From Streptomyces sp. NRRL S-340 (lineage in GTDB: Bacteria; Actinomycetota; Actinomycetes; Streptomycetales; Streptomycetaceae): a DNA stretch of 64,000 nt. Each line of letters begins with the position of its first letter. Position 1 is the first letter of the stretch. The stretch is taken from the NCBI RefSeq assembly GCF_000720185.1, contig NZ_JOIY01000040.1, positions 1 to 64,000 on the forward strand, in the 5' to 3' direction. Of the stretch, positions 50,277-58,969 are shown one piece after another. A program made the translations under genes and the position numbers. The notes beneath the pieces are model-generated. The model was not told the origin of the DNA and did no database searches. It saw nothing but the letters and a program-made list of their open reading frames with translations.

Positions 50277-51524
50277 TCAGGCGGCCGAGCCGGCCTTCCA
50301 CTGGGACCAGCTCATGTTCCAGCCGTTGAGGCCGTTGTCCGGGGCGACCGTCTTGTCGCCGGTGTGCTGGACCACCACGACGTCACCGATCAGGGAGTGG
50401 TTGTAGAACCACGCGGCCGGCGTCTTCGTGTCCTTGGCGCCCTTCGTGTCCTGCAGGCCGACACAGCCGTGGCTGGTGTTGGCGTTGCCGAAGACGGACG
50501 GCGCGTTCCAGTAGGCGCCGTGGATGAAGGTGCCGGAGGTGGTCAGGCGCATGGCGTGCGGTACGTCCTTGATGTCGTACTCGCCCTTGCCGTCGGAGTC
50601 CGTGAAGCCGACCGACGCGCCGTTCATCCGGGTCTGGGTGAACTTCTCCGAGATCACCATCGCGCCCTCGTAGGTGGTGTGCTCGGGGGAGCCGGCGGAG
50701 ATCGGGATGGTCTTGACGGTCTTGCCGTCCTGCTTGACCTTCATCTGCTTGGTCTTCGCGTCGACGTAGGAGACCTGGTTGCGGCCGATGTGGAAGGTGA
50801 CCGTCTTCTGCTGGACGCCGTAGACGCCCTGGGCGCCCTGCACACCGTCGAGGTCGAGCTTCAGCGTGACGGTGGAGCCCTCCTTCCAGTACTGCTCGGG
50901 GCGGAAGTCGAGGCGGTTGGCGCCGAACCAGTGGCCGACGACCTCCTGGCCGCTGGAGGAGGAGACGGTGATGTGCTTCTGCACCGCCGCCTTGTCGGTG
51001 ATGGACTTGTCGAAGTTGATCGAGACGGGCATGCCCACGCCGACGGTGGTGCCGTTGTCCGGCGTGAAGGTGCCGATGAAGCTGTGCGCCGGGGCGACGG
51101 TGGTGAACGAGGCGTTCTCGTGGGCGGCGCGGCCCTTGGCGTCCGTGGCGGTGGCGGCGACCTTGTAGGTGGTGGAGCGGGCGAGCGGGCCGCTCGGCTT
51201 CCAGCTGGTCTTGTCCGCCGATATCCGGCCCTCGACGGCCTTGCCGTCGGCGGTCGTCATGGTGACGTCCGTCAGCGTGCCCTTGGTCACGGCGACCGCG
51301 GCCGAGTTGTTGATGGACGCGTTGTCGGAGCCGTCCGCCGGTGTGATCTTGATCTGGGCCTCCGACGTCTGCTGGGCCGCGGCCTTGTCCGCCGTGGCCT
51401 GCGAGCTGTCGTCGCTGTTCCCGCCGGCCGCGTTGCTGCTGCCGGAGCAGGCCGAGAGCACCAGAACACCGCCGAGCAGAGCGGACGAGGCCATCATGGC
51501 CCTGCGCCGCTTGCTGTTCGTCAT
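50277..51524 (-). CDS. L,D-transpeptidase lipoprotein with Ig-like domains
   Basis: The 415-residue product starts at ATG 51524 (GGAG nine bases upstream; ATG 51539 adds MEKRV). A lipobox ALLGGVLVLSAC ends at Cys26, followed by a Ser/Asn tether. Two Ig-like domains (about 55-145 and 150-250) and a YkuD catalytic domain (about 255-375) follow, with HGAYWNAPSVFGNANTSHGC: catalytic Cys in SHGC and the upstream His in TFIHGAYW. It forms 3-3 cross-links in peptidoglycan outside the membrane. Domain order matches LdtMt2-type enzymes. The leader up to 51640 has GGAAC/GAAAC sequences compatible with an envelope-stress promoter. Confidence 0.93.
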   Translation of the reverse strand: MTNSKRRRAMMASSALLGGVLVLSACSGSSNAAGGNSDDSSQATADKAAAQQTSEAQIKITPADGSDNASINNSAAVAVTKGTLTDVTMTTADGKAVEGRISADKTSWKPSGPLARSTTYKVAATATDAKGRAAHENASFTTVAPAHSFIGTFTPDNGTTVGVGMPVSINFDKSITDKAAVQKHITVSSSSGQEVVGHWFGANRLDFRPEQYWKEGSTVTLKLDLDGVQGAQGVYGVQQKTVTFHIGRNQVSYVDAKTKQMKVKQDGKTVKTIPISAGSPEHTTYEGAMVISEKFTQTRMNGASVGFTDSDGKGEYDIKDVPHAMRLTTSGTFIHGAYWNAPSVFGNANTSHGCVGLQDTKGAKDTKTPAAWFYNHSLIGDVVVVQHTGDKTVAPDNGLNGWNMSWSQWKAGSAA

Positions 51525-52059
51525 CACACGCTTCTCCATCGTTGCCGTATTCCCCGGGACCCCTCGAATCCCCCGTCGCGAATCATCAACGCTACGACCG
51601 TTTCGTCCCGTTCCCCAGGCCGCCCCGGTGTGTGCCTCGCCACGTCGGCCGGGCCGCGGGGCGGGCGCGGGGGCGCCGCGCGGGCGGGTTCGCGGGAGGT
51701 GCCTGCCATCATCCTCGCCGGGTCCCCGGCCCGGAAAGGCGGGGTCACGCCCGGTGGGGGCGGGGTCGCGCACGGCGGGGTCGCGGGGCCGGCCGCGGGC
51801 CCCGGCGGCTGCCGCCCGGCGCCCCGCCGGACCGCACGCGCCGGACCGCGCGCCCCTCGGTGCGGGGGCAGTGTCGTCGGTCACAAGTGGGCGCCGCACC
51901 CACACGGCACGCGCGAATCGGCGCAAAGCGCTACTGATCGGGTGGCGCGCTCGGGCCGGTCCCATGTCAAACCTCCCGTGACTTTCCCGTGACCCGTGGC
52001 TTTCACTAACATCGCCCCACACGGCCAATTCGCCAGTGCCACAAGGGGATCGATATTCC
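51525..52059. promoter_or_regulatory. 535-base divergent region between L,D-transpeptidase and sortase-substrate genes
   Basis: No convincing gene is present; the one long plus-strand frame (51542-51937) is arginine-rich shadow sequence. The left part holds the L,D-transpeptidase promoter. GCGGGGTC occurs repeatedly in a G-rich stretch (about 51730-51790). The right part holds TAACAT (52007-52012), a plausible -10 for the plus-strand gene, preceded by repeated CCCGTGAC. Confidence 0.5.
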
Positions 52060-52470
52060 GTGTCAACCGCTCGCCGTACGCTTCTGACCGCCGCCGCCGC
52101 GGGCACCCTGCTGGGCGCCCTGTGGTTCGTCCCCTCCGCGAGCGCGTCGGGGGACACACCGGCGAGAGCGGTGGCCGACGCGGTGCCGACGGCCCACGCC
52201 ACGGAGCGGGGACGCGCGGCGGGTACGACGGCGGACCGGGCCGCGGACGGGACGACGGCGACGGCCACGGGCTCCGGCTCCGGCTCCGGGGACACCGCCA
52301 CCGCCGAGGGCACGGCCGGCGCCGGCGGGGCGGCCGGCAGCGGCGGCACCGAACTGGCCGACACCGGAAGCGTCGACACCACTCCCTACGTCGTCGGGGG
52401 GTCGCTCTTCCTCGCGGCGGGCGCCGGCTTCGTCGTCTATTCGGTACGCCGGGAACGCCTCGGCTTCTGA
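52060..52470 (+). CDS. Small sortase-anchored surface protein (LAxTG)
   Basis: The 136-residue product starts at GTG 52060 with AAGGGGAT upstream. It has a signal peptide (about residues 1-29, ending ASASG) and a low-complexity Thr/Ala/Gly/Ser stretch. A complete sorting signal follows: ELADTG (about residues 96-101), a hydrophobic helix (PYVVGGSLFLAAGAGFVVYS) and a basic tail VRRER. LAxTG is the recognition form of class E sortases in Streptomyces, which attach proteins such as long chaplins to the wall. No chaplin domain is present, so the mature surface peptide of about 70 residues is a disordered coat of unknown use. Confidence 0.82.
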   Translation: MSTARRTLLTAAAAGTLLGALWFVPSASASGDTPARAVADAVPTAHATERGRAAGTTADRAADGTTATATGSGSGSGDTATAEGTAGAGGAAGSGGTELADTGSVDTTPYVVGGSLFLAAGAGFVVYSVRRERLGF

Positions 52471-52483
52471 TCCTGCCGGGGCT

Positions 52484-52514
52484 CCGGCCCGCTCCGGCCG
52501 GCGGAGCGGGCCGG
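52484..52514. terminator. Bidirectional terminator
   Basis: CCGGCCCGCTCCG pairs perfectly with CGGAGCGGGCCGG around GCCGG, between convergent genes ending at 52470 and 52522. Confidence 0.75.
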
Positions 52515-52521
52515 GCCGGGC

Positions 52522-54066
52522 TCACCGCAGCGGGCCGGTCACCGTCTCGGCCGCGGCGACCAGGCGGCCCTCGCGCACGAAGGCGTCGGCGGCGGCCAGG
52601 TCCGGCGCCAGGAAGCGGTCGGGGCCGGGACCGCCCACGCCCGCCTCCCGCGCGGCGTCGATGACCGCGCGGCTGGCCGGGGCCGGGGCCAGCCCCTCGC
52701 GCAGCTCGACGGCGCGCGCGGCGGCGTACAGCTCGATCGCGATGATCCGGGTCAGGTTGCCGACGGCCGTGCGCAGCTTGCGCGCCGCCGACCAGCCCAT
52801 GGAGACGTGGTCCTCCTGCATGGCGGAGGACGGGATCGAGTCGGCGGAGGCGGGCACGGCGAGCCGCTTCATCTCGCTGACCAGCGCGGCCTGCGTGTAC
52901 TGGGCGATCATCAGACCCGAGTCGACGCCCGCGTCGTCGGCGAGGAAGGGCGGCAGACCGTGGCTGCGGTTCTTGTCGAGCAGCCGGTCGGTGCGGCGCT
53001 CGGCGATGGAACCGAGGTCGGCGGCGGCGATGGCGAGGAAGTCCAGCACGTAGGCGACCGGGGCACCGTGGAAGTTGCCGTTGGACTCCACCCGCCCGTC
53101 GGGCAGCACGACCGGGTTGTCGACGGCGGAGGCCAGCTCCCGCTCGGCGACCAGGCGGGCGTGCGCGAGGGTGTCCCGCCCGGCGCCGGCGACCTGCGGG
53201 GCGCAGCGCACCGAGTACGCGTCCTGCACGCGGGGCGCGTCGTCCTGGTGGTGTCCGGTGAGCTGGGAGCCCGTGAGCACGGCGAGCATGTTGGCGGCGG
53301 AGGCGCCCTGGCCCGGGTGCGGGCGGATGGCGTGCAGTTCGGGGGCGAGGACCTTGTCCGTGCCGAGCAGCGCCTCCAGCGAGAGTGCCGCGGTGATGTC
53401 GGCGGACTTGTAGAGGGTGTCGAGGTCGGCGAGGGCCATGACCAGCATGCCGAGCATGCCGTCGGTGCCGTTGAGGAGGGCGAGCCCCTCCTTCTCGCGC
53501 AGTTCGACGGGCCGGATGCCGTGCTCGGCGAGCAGTTCGCCGGCCGGGCGCACGGTGCCGTCGGGGCCCTCCGCGTCGCCTTCGCCCATGAGGGTGAGGG
53601 CGCAGTGCGACAGGGGCGCGAGGTCGCCGGAGCAGCCGAGGGAACCGTACTCGTGCACGACCGGGGTGATGCCCGCGTTGAGGACGTCGGCCATGGTCTG
53701 CGCGACCTCGGGGCGGACGCCGGTGTGCCCGGAGCAGACGGTCTTCAGGCGCAGGAACATCAGGGCGCGTACGACCTCGCGCTCGACCCGCGGGCCCATG
53801 CCGGCGGCGTGCGAGCGGACGATGTTGCGCTGCAGCTGGGCGCGGAGTTCGGGGCTGATGTGCCGGGTCGCGAGGGCGCCGAAGCCAGTGCTGACGCCGT
53901 AGACGGGGTCGGGCTTGGCGGCCAGCGCGTCCACGATCTCGCGGGCCGCCGCCAGGGCCGCCACCGCCTCCCCGGACAGTTCGACGCGCGCGCCGTCGCG
54001 CGCCACGGCGAGGACGTCGGACGCGGTGACCCCCGACGTCCCCACCACCACAGTGTGCATATCCAT
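52522..54066 (-). CDS. hutH: Histidine ammonia-lyase
   Basis: The 514-residue enzyme eliminates ammonia from histidine to give urocanate, the first step of histidine catabolism. The start MDMHTVVVGTSG at ATG 54066 agrees with known Streptomyces HutH. The MIO prosthetic-group site is GSLGCSGDLAPLSH, with Cys-Ser-Gly replacing the usual Ala-Ser-Gly, as recalled for Streptomyces griseus HutH. Other motifs are VYGVSTGFGALA, NIVRSHAAGMGPRVEREVVR and QDAYSVRCAPQVAGAGRDTL. No other hut gene is adjacent, as usual in this genus. Confidence 0.95.
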   Translation of the reverse strand: MDMHTVVVGTSGVTASDVLAVARDGARVELSGEAVAALAAAREIVDALAAKPDPVYGVSTGFGALATRHISPELRAQLQRNIVRSHAAGMGPRVEREVVRALMFLRLKTVCSGHTGVRPEVAQTMADVLNAGITPVVHEYGSLGCSGDLAPLSHCALTLMGEGDAEGPDGTVRPAGELLAEHGIRPVELREKEGLALLNGTDGMLGMLVMALADLDTLYKSADITAALSLEALLGTDKVLAPELHAIRPHPGQGASAANMLAVLTGSQLTGHHQDDAPRVQDAYSVRCAPQVAGAGRDTLAHARLVAERELASAVDNPVVLPDGRVESNGNFHGAPVAYVLDFLAIAAADLGSIAERRTDRLLDKNRSHGLPPFLADDAGVDSGLMIAQYTQAALVSEMKRLAVPASADSIPSSAMQEDHVSMGWSAARKLRTAVGNLTRIIAIELYAAARAVELREGLAPAPASRAVIDAAREAGVGGPGPDRFLAPDLAAADAFVREGRLVAAAETVTGPLR

Positions 54067-54159
54067 ATTCAGGAGCGTACGCAGTGAATGCGGAGATGTC
54101 ACTAGTGGGACCGGGGGGTGACCCTTACCACGACCGTCGGTCCGCCCCACCCGGGCAGG

Positions 54160-55311
54160 TCAGGGCCGGCGCCCCCGGAAGCGGCGCCGCTCGGCCGGTG
54201 CGTCGGGGGCGGCCGGAGGCTCGTCGGCCAGGCGGACCACCGGGTCCGCGGGGCCTTCCCGGCCGGCGACGACCGGACGGTCCGCCCGCAGCGCCTTGGC
54301 CCGGTACTGCGCCGCGTCGGCGAGCCGGAACAGCCGGCGGGCCGAGGGCACCGGGCCGATCGCGTCCTCGGTCGACGCCACTCCGCATGCGACGCCCTCC
54401 CCCAGCTCCAGCTCGGCCGCCCGCCGGCACAGCTCGTCGGCCGCCTTGACCACCTCGTCGGCGGCCGGGCCGACCGCGAGCAGACAGAACTCGTCGCCGC
54501 CGAGCCGTGCCACGAGGGCGCCGGGCACCGTCGCCCCGCACAGCGACAGCACCGAGCCGAATCGTTCCAGCAGCCGGTCGCCGACCGCGTGCCCGAGGGT
54601 GTCGTTGACCCGCTTGAGCCCGTTGAGGTCACAGACGACGAGGCTGACGACCACCCCGTCCTCACGGTGCCGCTCGATCGCCTCCTCCAGCCGTACGTCC
54701 ACGGCGCGGCGGTTGGCGAGCCCGGTGAGCGGGTCCGTGAACGCCAGCCTGCGGGCCTCCTCCAGCCGTTCCGTCTGCGCGAGGCCCGCCGCCACCACGG
54801 CGGCGAGGACCGTGGCGAAGTCGGCGTCGGACCGGTCGAAGACGGACCGGCCGGCCGGCCGGGCGACATACAGCTCACCCCAGGCCCGGCCGTGCTGCAC
54901 GATCGGCGCGACCACGCAGCAGCCGCGGCCGCGCCGGCGCAGTGCCGCGACGCGCTGGTGGCAGTACCCGGGCTGCCCCGCCGCCGGGCCCTCGGCGGTC
55001 TCCACCCACGCGTCCGGCTCGCCGCCGGAGGCCCACCGCTCGTGCAGGAACTCGGCGATCTCCGGGAACTGGTGCACCGGGTACGCCTCCCCCTCCGGGA
55101 ACTCCTCCTCCTCGGGCGCCCGGTCCCCCACGTTCACCAGCACCCGCAGCCGCCCGCGCTCGCGCTCCCACACCGACAGCGCGGCGAAGCTGCCCTCCAG
55201 CGCCCGGCACGCCCCGAGCGCCGCCGCCCGCCACGACTCCCGCGGCGTGTGCGCCGCGGCCATCCCCTGCGCCAACGCCACGACGGCGGCCAGTCGCCTG
55301 TTCTCGCCCAT
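54160..55311 (-). CDS. GAF-GGDEF diguanylate cyclase
   Basis: The 383-residue protein (ATG 55311; GTG 55314 adds one residue) has a GAF-like sensory domain (about residues 10-175) with Cys and Trp residues (GYCHQRVAALRRRGRGCCVV). A GGDEF domain follows (about 185-345): TDPLTGLANRRAVDVRL, CDLNGLKRVNDTLGHAVGD and an intact active site RLGGDEFCLLA. It makes c-di-GMP from GTP. The inhibitory I-site RxxD upstream of GGDEF is replaced by VPGA. From memory it corresponds to the S. coelicolor cdgE position, between hutH and an enoyl-CoA hydratase. c-di-GMP controls BldD and sporulation in Streptomyces. Confidence 0.9.
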   Translation of the reverse strand: MGENRRLAAVVALAQGMAAAHTPRESWRAAALGACRALEGSFAALSVWERERGRLRVLVNVGDRAPEEEEFPEGEAYPVHQFPEIAEFLHERWASGGEPDAWVETAEGPAAGQPGYCHQRVAALRRRGRGCCVVAPIVQHGRAWGELYVARPAGRSVFDRSDADFATVLAAVVAAGLAQTERLEEARRLAFTDPLTGLANRRAVDVRLEEAIERHREDGVVVSLVVCDLNGLKRVNDTLGHAVGDRLLERFGSVLSLCGATVPGALVARLGGDEFCLLAVGPAADEVVKAADELCRRAAELELGEGVACGVASTEDAIGPVPSARRLFRLADAAQYRAKALRADRPVVAGREGPADPVVRLADEPPAAPDAPAERRRFRGRRP

Positions 55312-55516
55312 CACCCCAGGCTAGGGAGGTTTCACCTGATTCGGGACATTGGTGGGGCTGACAGAGGCCGTGATCACGACCACGGACGGAACCGGTGCGG
55401 TGATCCCGGCGCAAGAACCCGCGGAACCGCCCGGCACGGACGGATGCGGAAGGGACCGGCCCACCGGGACCGCCCGGACGGGACGGGCCCGGAAGGAAGA
55501 ACCCGCGGGGAAGGAC

Positions 55517-56311
55517 TCACTCGCCCGGCCAGCGCGGGGCCCGCTTCTCGTTGAAGGCCGTGACGCCCTCCGCACGGTCCGCCGAGAAGGCCGCCGAACG
55601 CCACGCCGCGTCCTCGACCTCCAGACCGGCCCGCAGGTCCAGCCCCTGCCCCAGCCGCAGCGCCCGCTTGGCCGCGCGCAGTCCCACGGGGGAGTTCGCC
55701 GCCATCCGGGCGCCCAGCTCCAGCGCCTCCTCGCGGTCCCGGCCCTCCTCCACCAGCAGGTCCACCAGCCCCAGATCCCGCGCCTCGGCCGCCTCCAGCC
55801 GCCGCGCGGTGAAGATCAGCTCCGCGGCACGCGCCGCGCCGACCCGCCGGGGCAGCAACTGCGTGCCGCCGCCGCCGGGGATCACGCCCACGGACACCTC
55901 CGGCAGCCCGACCACGGCCGTACGGTCGGCCACGATCACATCGCAGGAGAGCGCCAGTTCGAACCCGCCGCCGAGCGCGAACCCGTGCACCGCGGCGACG
56001 GTCGGCATCGGCAGCTCCAGTACGCCGGTGTACGCCCCGCGCGCCACCGGCCGTTGCCGCAGCAGGTCGGCGTCGGTGAAGGAGTTGCGCTCCTTGAGGT
56101 CGGCCCCGACGCAGAACGCCCGCTCGTGCGAGGAGGACAGGACGACCACGCGCGCGTCCGGATCGGCGGCGAGCGCCGCGCACGCCCCGGCGATCGACCG
56201 GGCCATGTCCGTCGACACGGCGTTCATGGCCTTGGGCCGGTCGAGGACGAGTTCCGCGACATGGCCGTGCCGCCGTACCAGCACGAACTCCCCGAACCGC
56301 TCCTCACTCAT
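55517..56311 (-). CDS. Enoyl-CoA hydratase/isomerase family protein
   Basis: The 264-residue crotonase-fold protein starts at ATG 56311 after GGGAGGG. The CoA-binding and oxyanion-hole segments are SSSHERAFCVGADLKERNSF and HGFALGGGFELALSCDVIVA. The catalytic region is PEVSVGVIPGGGGTQLLPRR with the conserved Glu in PEVSVG, and the other oxyanion and helical elements are present. It hydrates 2-enoyl-CoA in beta-oxidation or a related route; substrate chain length is not readable. Two GTTAAC boxes sit directly upstream of the ribosome binding site and are probably a regulator site. Confidence 0.9.
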   Translation of the reverse strand: MSEERFGEFVLVRRHGHVAELVLDRPKAMNAVSTDMARSIAGACAALAADPDARVVVLSSSHERAFCVGADLKERNSFTDADLLRQRPVARGAYTGVLELPMPTVAAVHGFALGGGFELALSCDVIVADRTAVVGLPEVSVGVIPGGGGTQLLPRRVGAARAAELIFTARRLEAAEARDLGLVDLLVEEGRDREEALELGARMAANSPVGLRAAKRALRLGQGLDLRAGLEVEDAAWRSAAFSADRAEGVTAFNEKRAPRWPGE

Positions 56312-56322
56312 GACACCCTCCC

Positions 56323-56339
56323 GGTTAACGCGGGTTAAC
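56323..56339. promoter_or_regulatory. Double GTTAAC box upstream of the enoyl-CoA hydratase gene
   Basis: Two palindromic GTTAAC sites (56324-56329 and 56334-56339), centres 10 bp apart, lie between the ribosome binding site and upstream DNA of the minus-strand gene. One helical turn of spacing favours a regulator binding both sites on the same face. The sequence is markedly AT-richer than its surroundings. Confidence 0.55.
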
Positions 56340-56513
56340 AACTCCTGCCCCGATCATCTCAGCCGCGCCCGTACGGGGAAAGGGGCTGCCTGTCGAGACC
56401 CGGCACCCCGTTCGAGTGACATTCCGGCCGCCCCGCGTGAAACCCCTGCGCCACCGCATAGCGTGCGTCCGCCACGGCGCAACGGGGGCGCGAGCGCATC
56501 GGGGAGGAGCGCG

Positions 56514-57371
56514 ATGAGGACGGACACGGCCGGCACCGCACGGCAGGACGCCATAACCACCGGCGACCGCGACGTCGGCAGGCACCCGGGGAGCAGCACC
56601 TCGGGCGCCCCAGGTCCGGAAGACGGCACCCCCGACGGCGCAGATCCCCGAAGCAGCGCCCCCCGCGGCACAGGTCCGGAAGACGGCACCCCCGGCACCA
56701 CGGATCCCGGCGCTGCCGCCCCTGACGGATCCGGCCGCCGCGCTCTCTTCCGGGGCCCGCGCCTGCGGGGGCGCCACCGCCGGCCCCGGCCGCGCCGGGT
56801 ACTGCTCACCGCGGGCGCGCTGGCCCTCGCCGCCGGTGCGCTGAGCCTCGTACGCCTGACCCCGGAGTACGGGCACGGCGGTCCTGGGACCGCCGAGGCG
56901 GAGCCCTACCGGCACCCCGGTCAGGGCGGTACCACGGCCGCCCCGTCGTCCGGCGCCGCCCTCACCGCGACCGGCACGGCGAGGGCGGGGAAGGGTCCGT
57001 CCGCCCTGCCCTCCTCCGCGCTGCCCATGGGCGGCGTCGGCGCCGTGGCGGCTTTGGGCACCGCTCCCGCACCGCCCGCCTCCGGGCACGGCACGGGCCC
57101 GGCCCCGTCCACCGGCCCGGCGCAGACGGCGGGCGCCGCCGCGGCGGACCCCGCGTCACAGCGCCCCGAGACCACGCCCGCGCCGGGCGCTCCTGCTCAC
57201 CCGCCGGCGCCCTCGGGCACGTCCCACGCCCCCGCCCCCCATCCCTCCACACCGGCACCCGCGCCGAGCACCCGCACCCCGGCACCCTCGCCGCCGTCGT
57301 CCGGCGGGGGCGGCGGGAGCGACGGAGACCTGTGCATCCCGGTCATCGGCGTGTGCGTCGGCCTCCGCTGA
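56514..57371 (+). CDS. Membrane-anchored Pro/Ala/Ser-rich secreted protein
   Basis: The 285-residue product starts at ATG 56514 after GGGGAGGAGC. A disordered cytoplasmic N-terminus contains a 20-residue tandem repeat (GPEDGTP... twice, 56613-56732). A basic patch (RRPRPRRVL) and one membrane helix (about residues 98-115, LLTAGALALAAGALSL) follow, then a long low-complexity Pro/Ala/Ser/Thr extracellular region. The short C-terminus GDLCIPVIGVCVGLR has two cysteines. The conserved-looking tail suggests that this end does the work, with the rest as spacer. Function unknown. Confidence 0.7.
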   Translation: MRTDTAGTARQDAITTGDRDVGRHPGSSTSGAPGPEDGTPDGADPRSSAPRGTGPEDGTPGTTDPGAAAPDGSGRRALFRGPRLRGRHRRPRPRRVLLTAGALALAAGALSLVRLTPEYGHGGPGTAEAEPYRHPGQGGTTAAPSSGAALTATGTARAGKGPSALPSSALPMGGVGAVAALGTAPAPPASGHGTGPAPSTGPAQTAGAAAADPASQRPETTPAPGAPAHPPAPSGTSHAPAPHPSTPAPAPSTRTPAPSPPSSGGGGGSDGDLCIPVIGVCVGLR

Positions 57372-57411
57372 CGTACACCCGGCACACAGCACAGCGGCCC
57401 ACCGCCCGGCG

Positions 57412-57573
57412 CCGGCACCCGGCACCCGGCACCCGGCACATGAGGCTCGGCACGGACCGCCCACGGCCTGCCTCCCCGCACAGGACGCTCACGGCCTGAC
57501 TCCGGCGCAGAACACTCGGAACCCGGAACCGGGACCGGGACCCGGGACCCGGCGCTCAGAACCCGGCGCTCAG
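57412..57573. repeat. Short direct repeats in convergent intergenic region
   Basis: Four perfect CCGGCAC heptamers run from 57412 to 57439. ACCCGGCGCTCAG occurs at 57547-57559 and 57561-57573. The 215-base gap between the secreted-protein gene and the adenylate cyclase gene shows no coding sequence. Confidence 0.7.
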
Positions 57574-57586
57574 CGCCTGGCCCCGT

Positions 57587-58717
57587 TCACTGGGCCGGCT
57601 CGGCCCGGCGGGTGAGCAGCCAGGGCTCGACCACGCCGAGTCCGCGCACCGGCCGCTGCCAGGTCGGCTGCAGGGCGAAGCGGTACACCGGCGGTTCCTC
57701 GCCCTCCTTCTCCGCAGCCTGGGCGGCCTCGGCCGCCTGCGCCTCGGAGGCGGGGGAATCGCCCGTGCGGATCAGTTCCTCGGCGAAGGCGCTGTCGACG
57801 AGCACGGCGTCACGCGGGGCTATGGACGTCAGCCGTGAGGCGAGGTTGACGGTGGTGCCGAACACATCGCCCATCCGGGTGGTCACCGTGCCGAACGCCA
57901 TCCCGACCCTCAGCTCCGGCATCGTCTCGTCGTTCTCCATGGTCTCGACCAGCCGCAGCGCGATGTCCGCCGCCGTTCCCGCGTCGTCGGCGGCGTACAG
58001 CACCTCGTCACCGAGCGTCTTGATCAGCCGCCCGCCGCGCGCGGCCACCAGGTCGGCGGCGGTCGTCTCGAAGGCCTCGACCAGCTCGCCCAGCTCCTCC
58101 TCCTCCATCCGGCGGGTCAGCCGGGTGAAGCCGACGAGGTCGGCGAAGCCGACGGCCAGGCGCCGGTCGACCATCTCCTCGTCGTCGGCGACCTGCACGA
58201 CCCGCCCGGCGGAGGCGGCGAGCTGCCGCCGCCAGACGTAGACGAGGAACTCCTCCAGCTCGGGCAGGAGCAGCTCGACGATCGGGTACGTCACCTCGGT
58301 GCGCGTCATGCCCGGCTCGGGCGGCTCGGTCAGCCCCTCCAGGAAGGAGTCGATCTGCCACTCGGCCAGCCGGGCGGTGGTCTGCCCCGTGGACCGGGCC
58401 ACCTGCACGGCCATGGCCTCGCTGAGCAGCCCGGCCTCGACCAGACCGGCGAGCCGGCGCAGCGCCAGGACGTCGGCCTCGGTCAGCGCCTTGGCCTGGC
58501 CGATGTCGGCGAAGCCCATGGCCCGCCAGAAGCGCGAGGCCAGCTCCATGGAGACGCCGGCGCTGCGGGCCGCCTGAAAGGGGGTGTAGCGCCGTTCCGC
58601 GCCCAGGATGAGCTGTTCGAGACGGAGCGCGAGCGGGTCCTCGCCGGAGTCGGCGGCCTGGGGATCCACCCGGCCGTCCGCGTCCTGCGCACCCGAGCCC
58701 GTGTCGTCGACGGTCAC
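57587..58717 (-). CDS. cya: Class III adenylate cyclase
   Basis: The 376-residue soluble protein starts at GTG 58717. Residues about 25-170 are a regulatory region with an HTH-like helical part (YTPFQAARSAGVSMELASRF, LRRLAGLVEAGLLSEAMAVQ). The cyclase homology domain (about 185-320) has the metal-binding Asp in VGFADLVGFTRLTRRM and GGRLIKTLGDEVLYAADDA, plus GVAFGTVTTRMGDVFGTTVN-type residues (AFGTVTTRMGDVFGTTVNLA). It makes cAMP from ATP; in S. coelicolor the gene at this position (SCO4928, from memory) is needed for germination and development. Confidence 0.93.
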   Translation of the reverse strand: MTVDDTGSGAQDADGRVDPQAADSGEDPLALRLEQLILGAERRYTPFQAARSAGVSMELASRFWRAMGFADIGQAKALTEADVLALRRLAGLVEAGLLSEAMAVQVARSTGQTTARLAEWQIDSFLEGLTEPPEPGMTRTEVTYPIVELLLPELEEFLVYVWRRQLAASAGRVVQVADDEEMVDRRLAVGFADLVGFTRLTRRMEEEELGELVEAFETTAADLVAARGGRLIKTLGDEVLYAADDAGTAADIALRLVETMENDETMPELRVGMAFGTVTTRMGDVFGTTVNLASRLTSIAPRDAVLVDSAFAEELIRTGDSPASEAQAAEAAQAAEKEGEEPPVYRFALQPTWQRPVRGLGVVEPWLLTRRAEPAQ

Positions 58718-58969
58718 GCCTGCTGCCCTTCCGATCTGTCACGGTCAGGTATCGACCGGCCTCAACTCTACGGCAGGTGTGCGCCAGCTCACTCCGTCAC
58801 AGCGGACCGCGCAGGGAGCTGAGCTGGGCCGTCGCCCGCCCGGCGGCAGGGAGCGCGCGCCTCGCGCGCCGGCCGTCCACGGGCCACGGGAGCGTACGCC
58901 GGCCGCCCGTCCCGGCGGCGGGGCGCAGGCGCGCCGGGGCCGCCCGCCCGTCCCGCACCCCCTTTCCGC

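Noticed and set aside
51542..51937. 131-codon frame in the intergenic region before the sortase substrate
   Set aside because: Arg/Gly/Pro-rich, no ribosome binding site, and covers a promoter region with G-rich repeats; not supported as a gene.
58718..58969. Possible small gene between adenylate cyclase and birA
   Set aside because: The 252 bases show no frame with a ribosome binding site and gene-like codon pattern; I see nothing definable there beyond GC-rich spacer and the cya promoter side.
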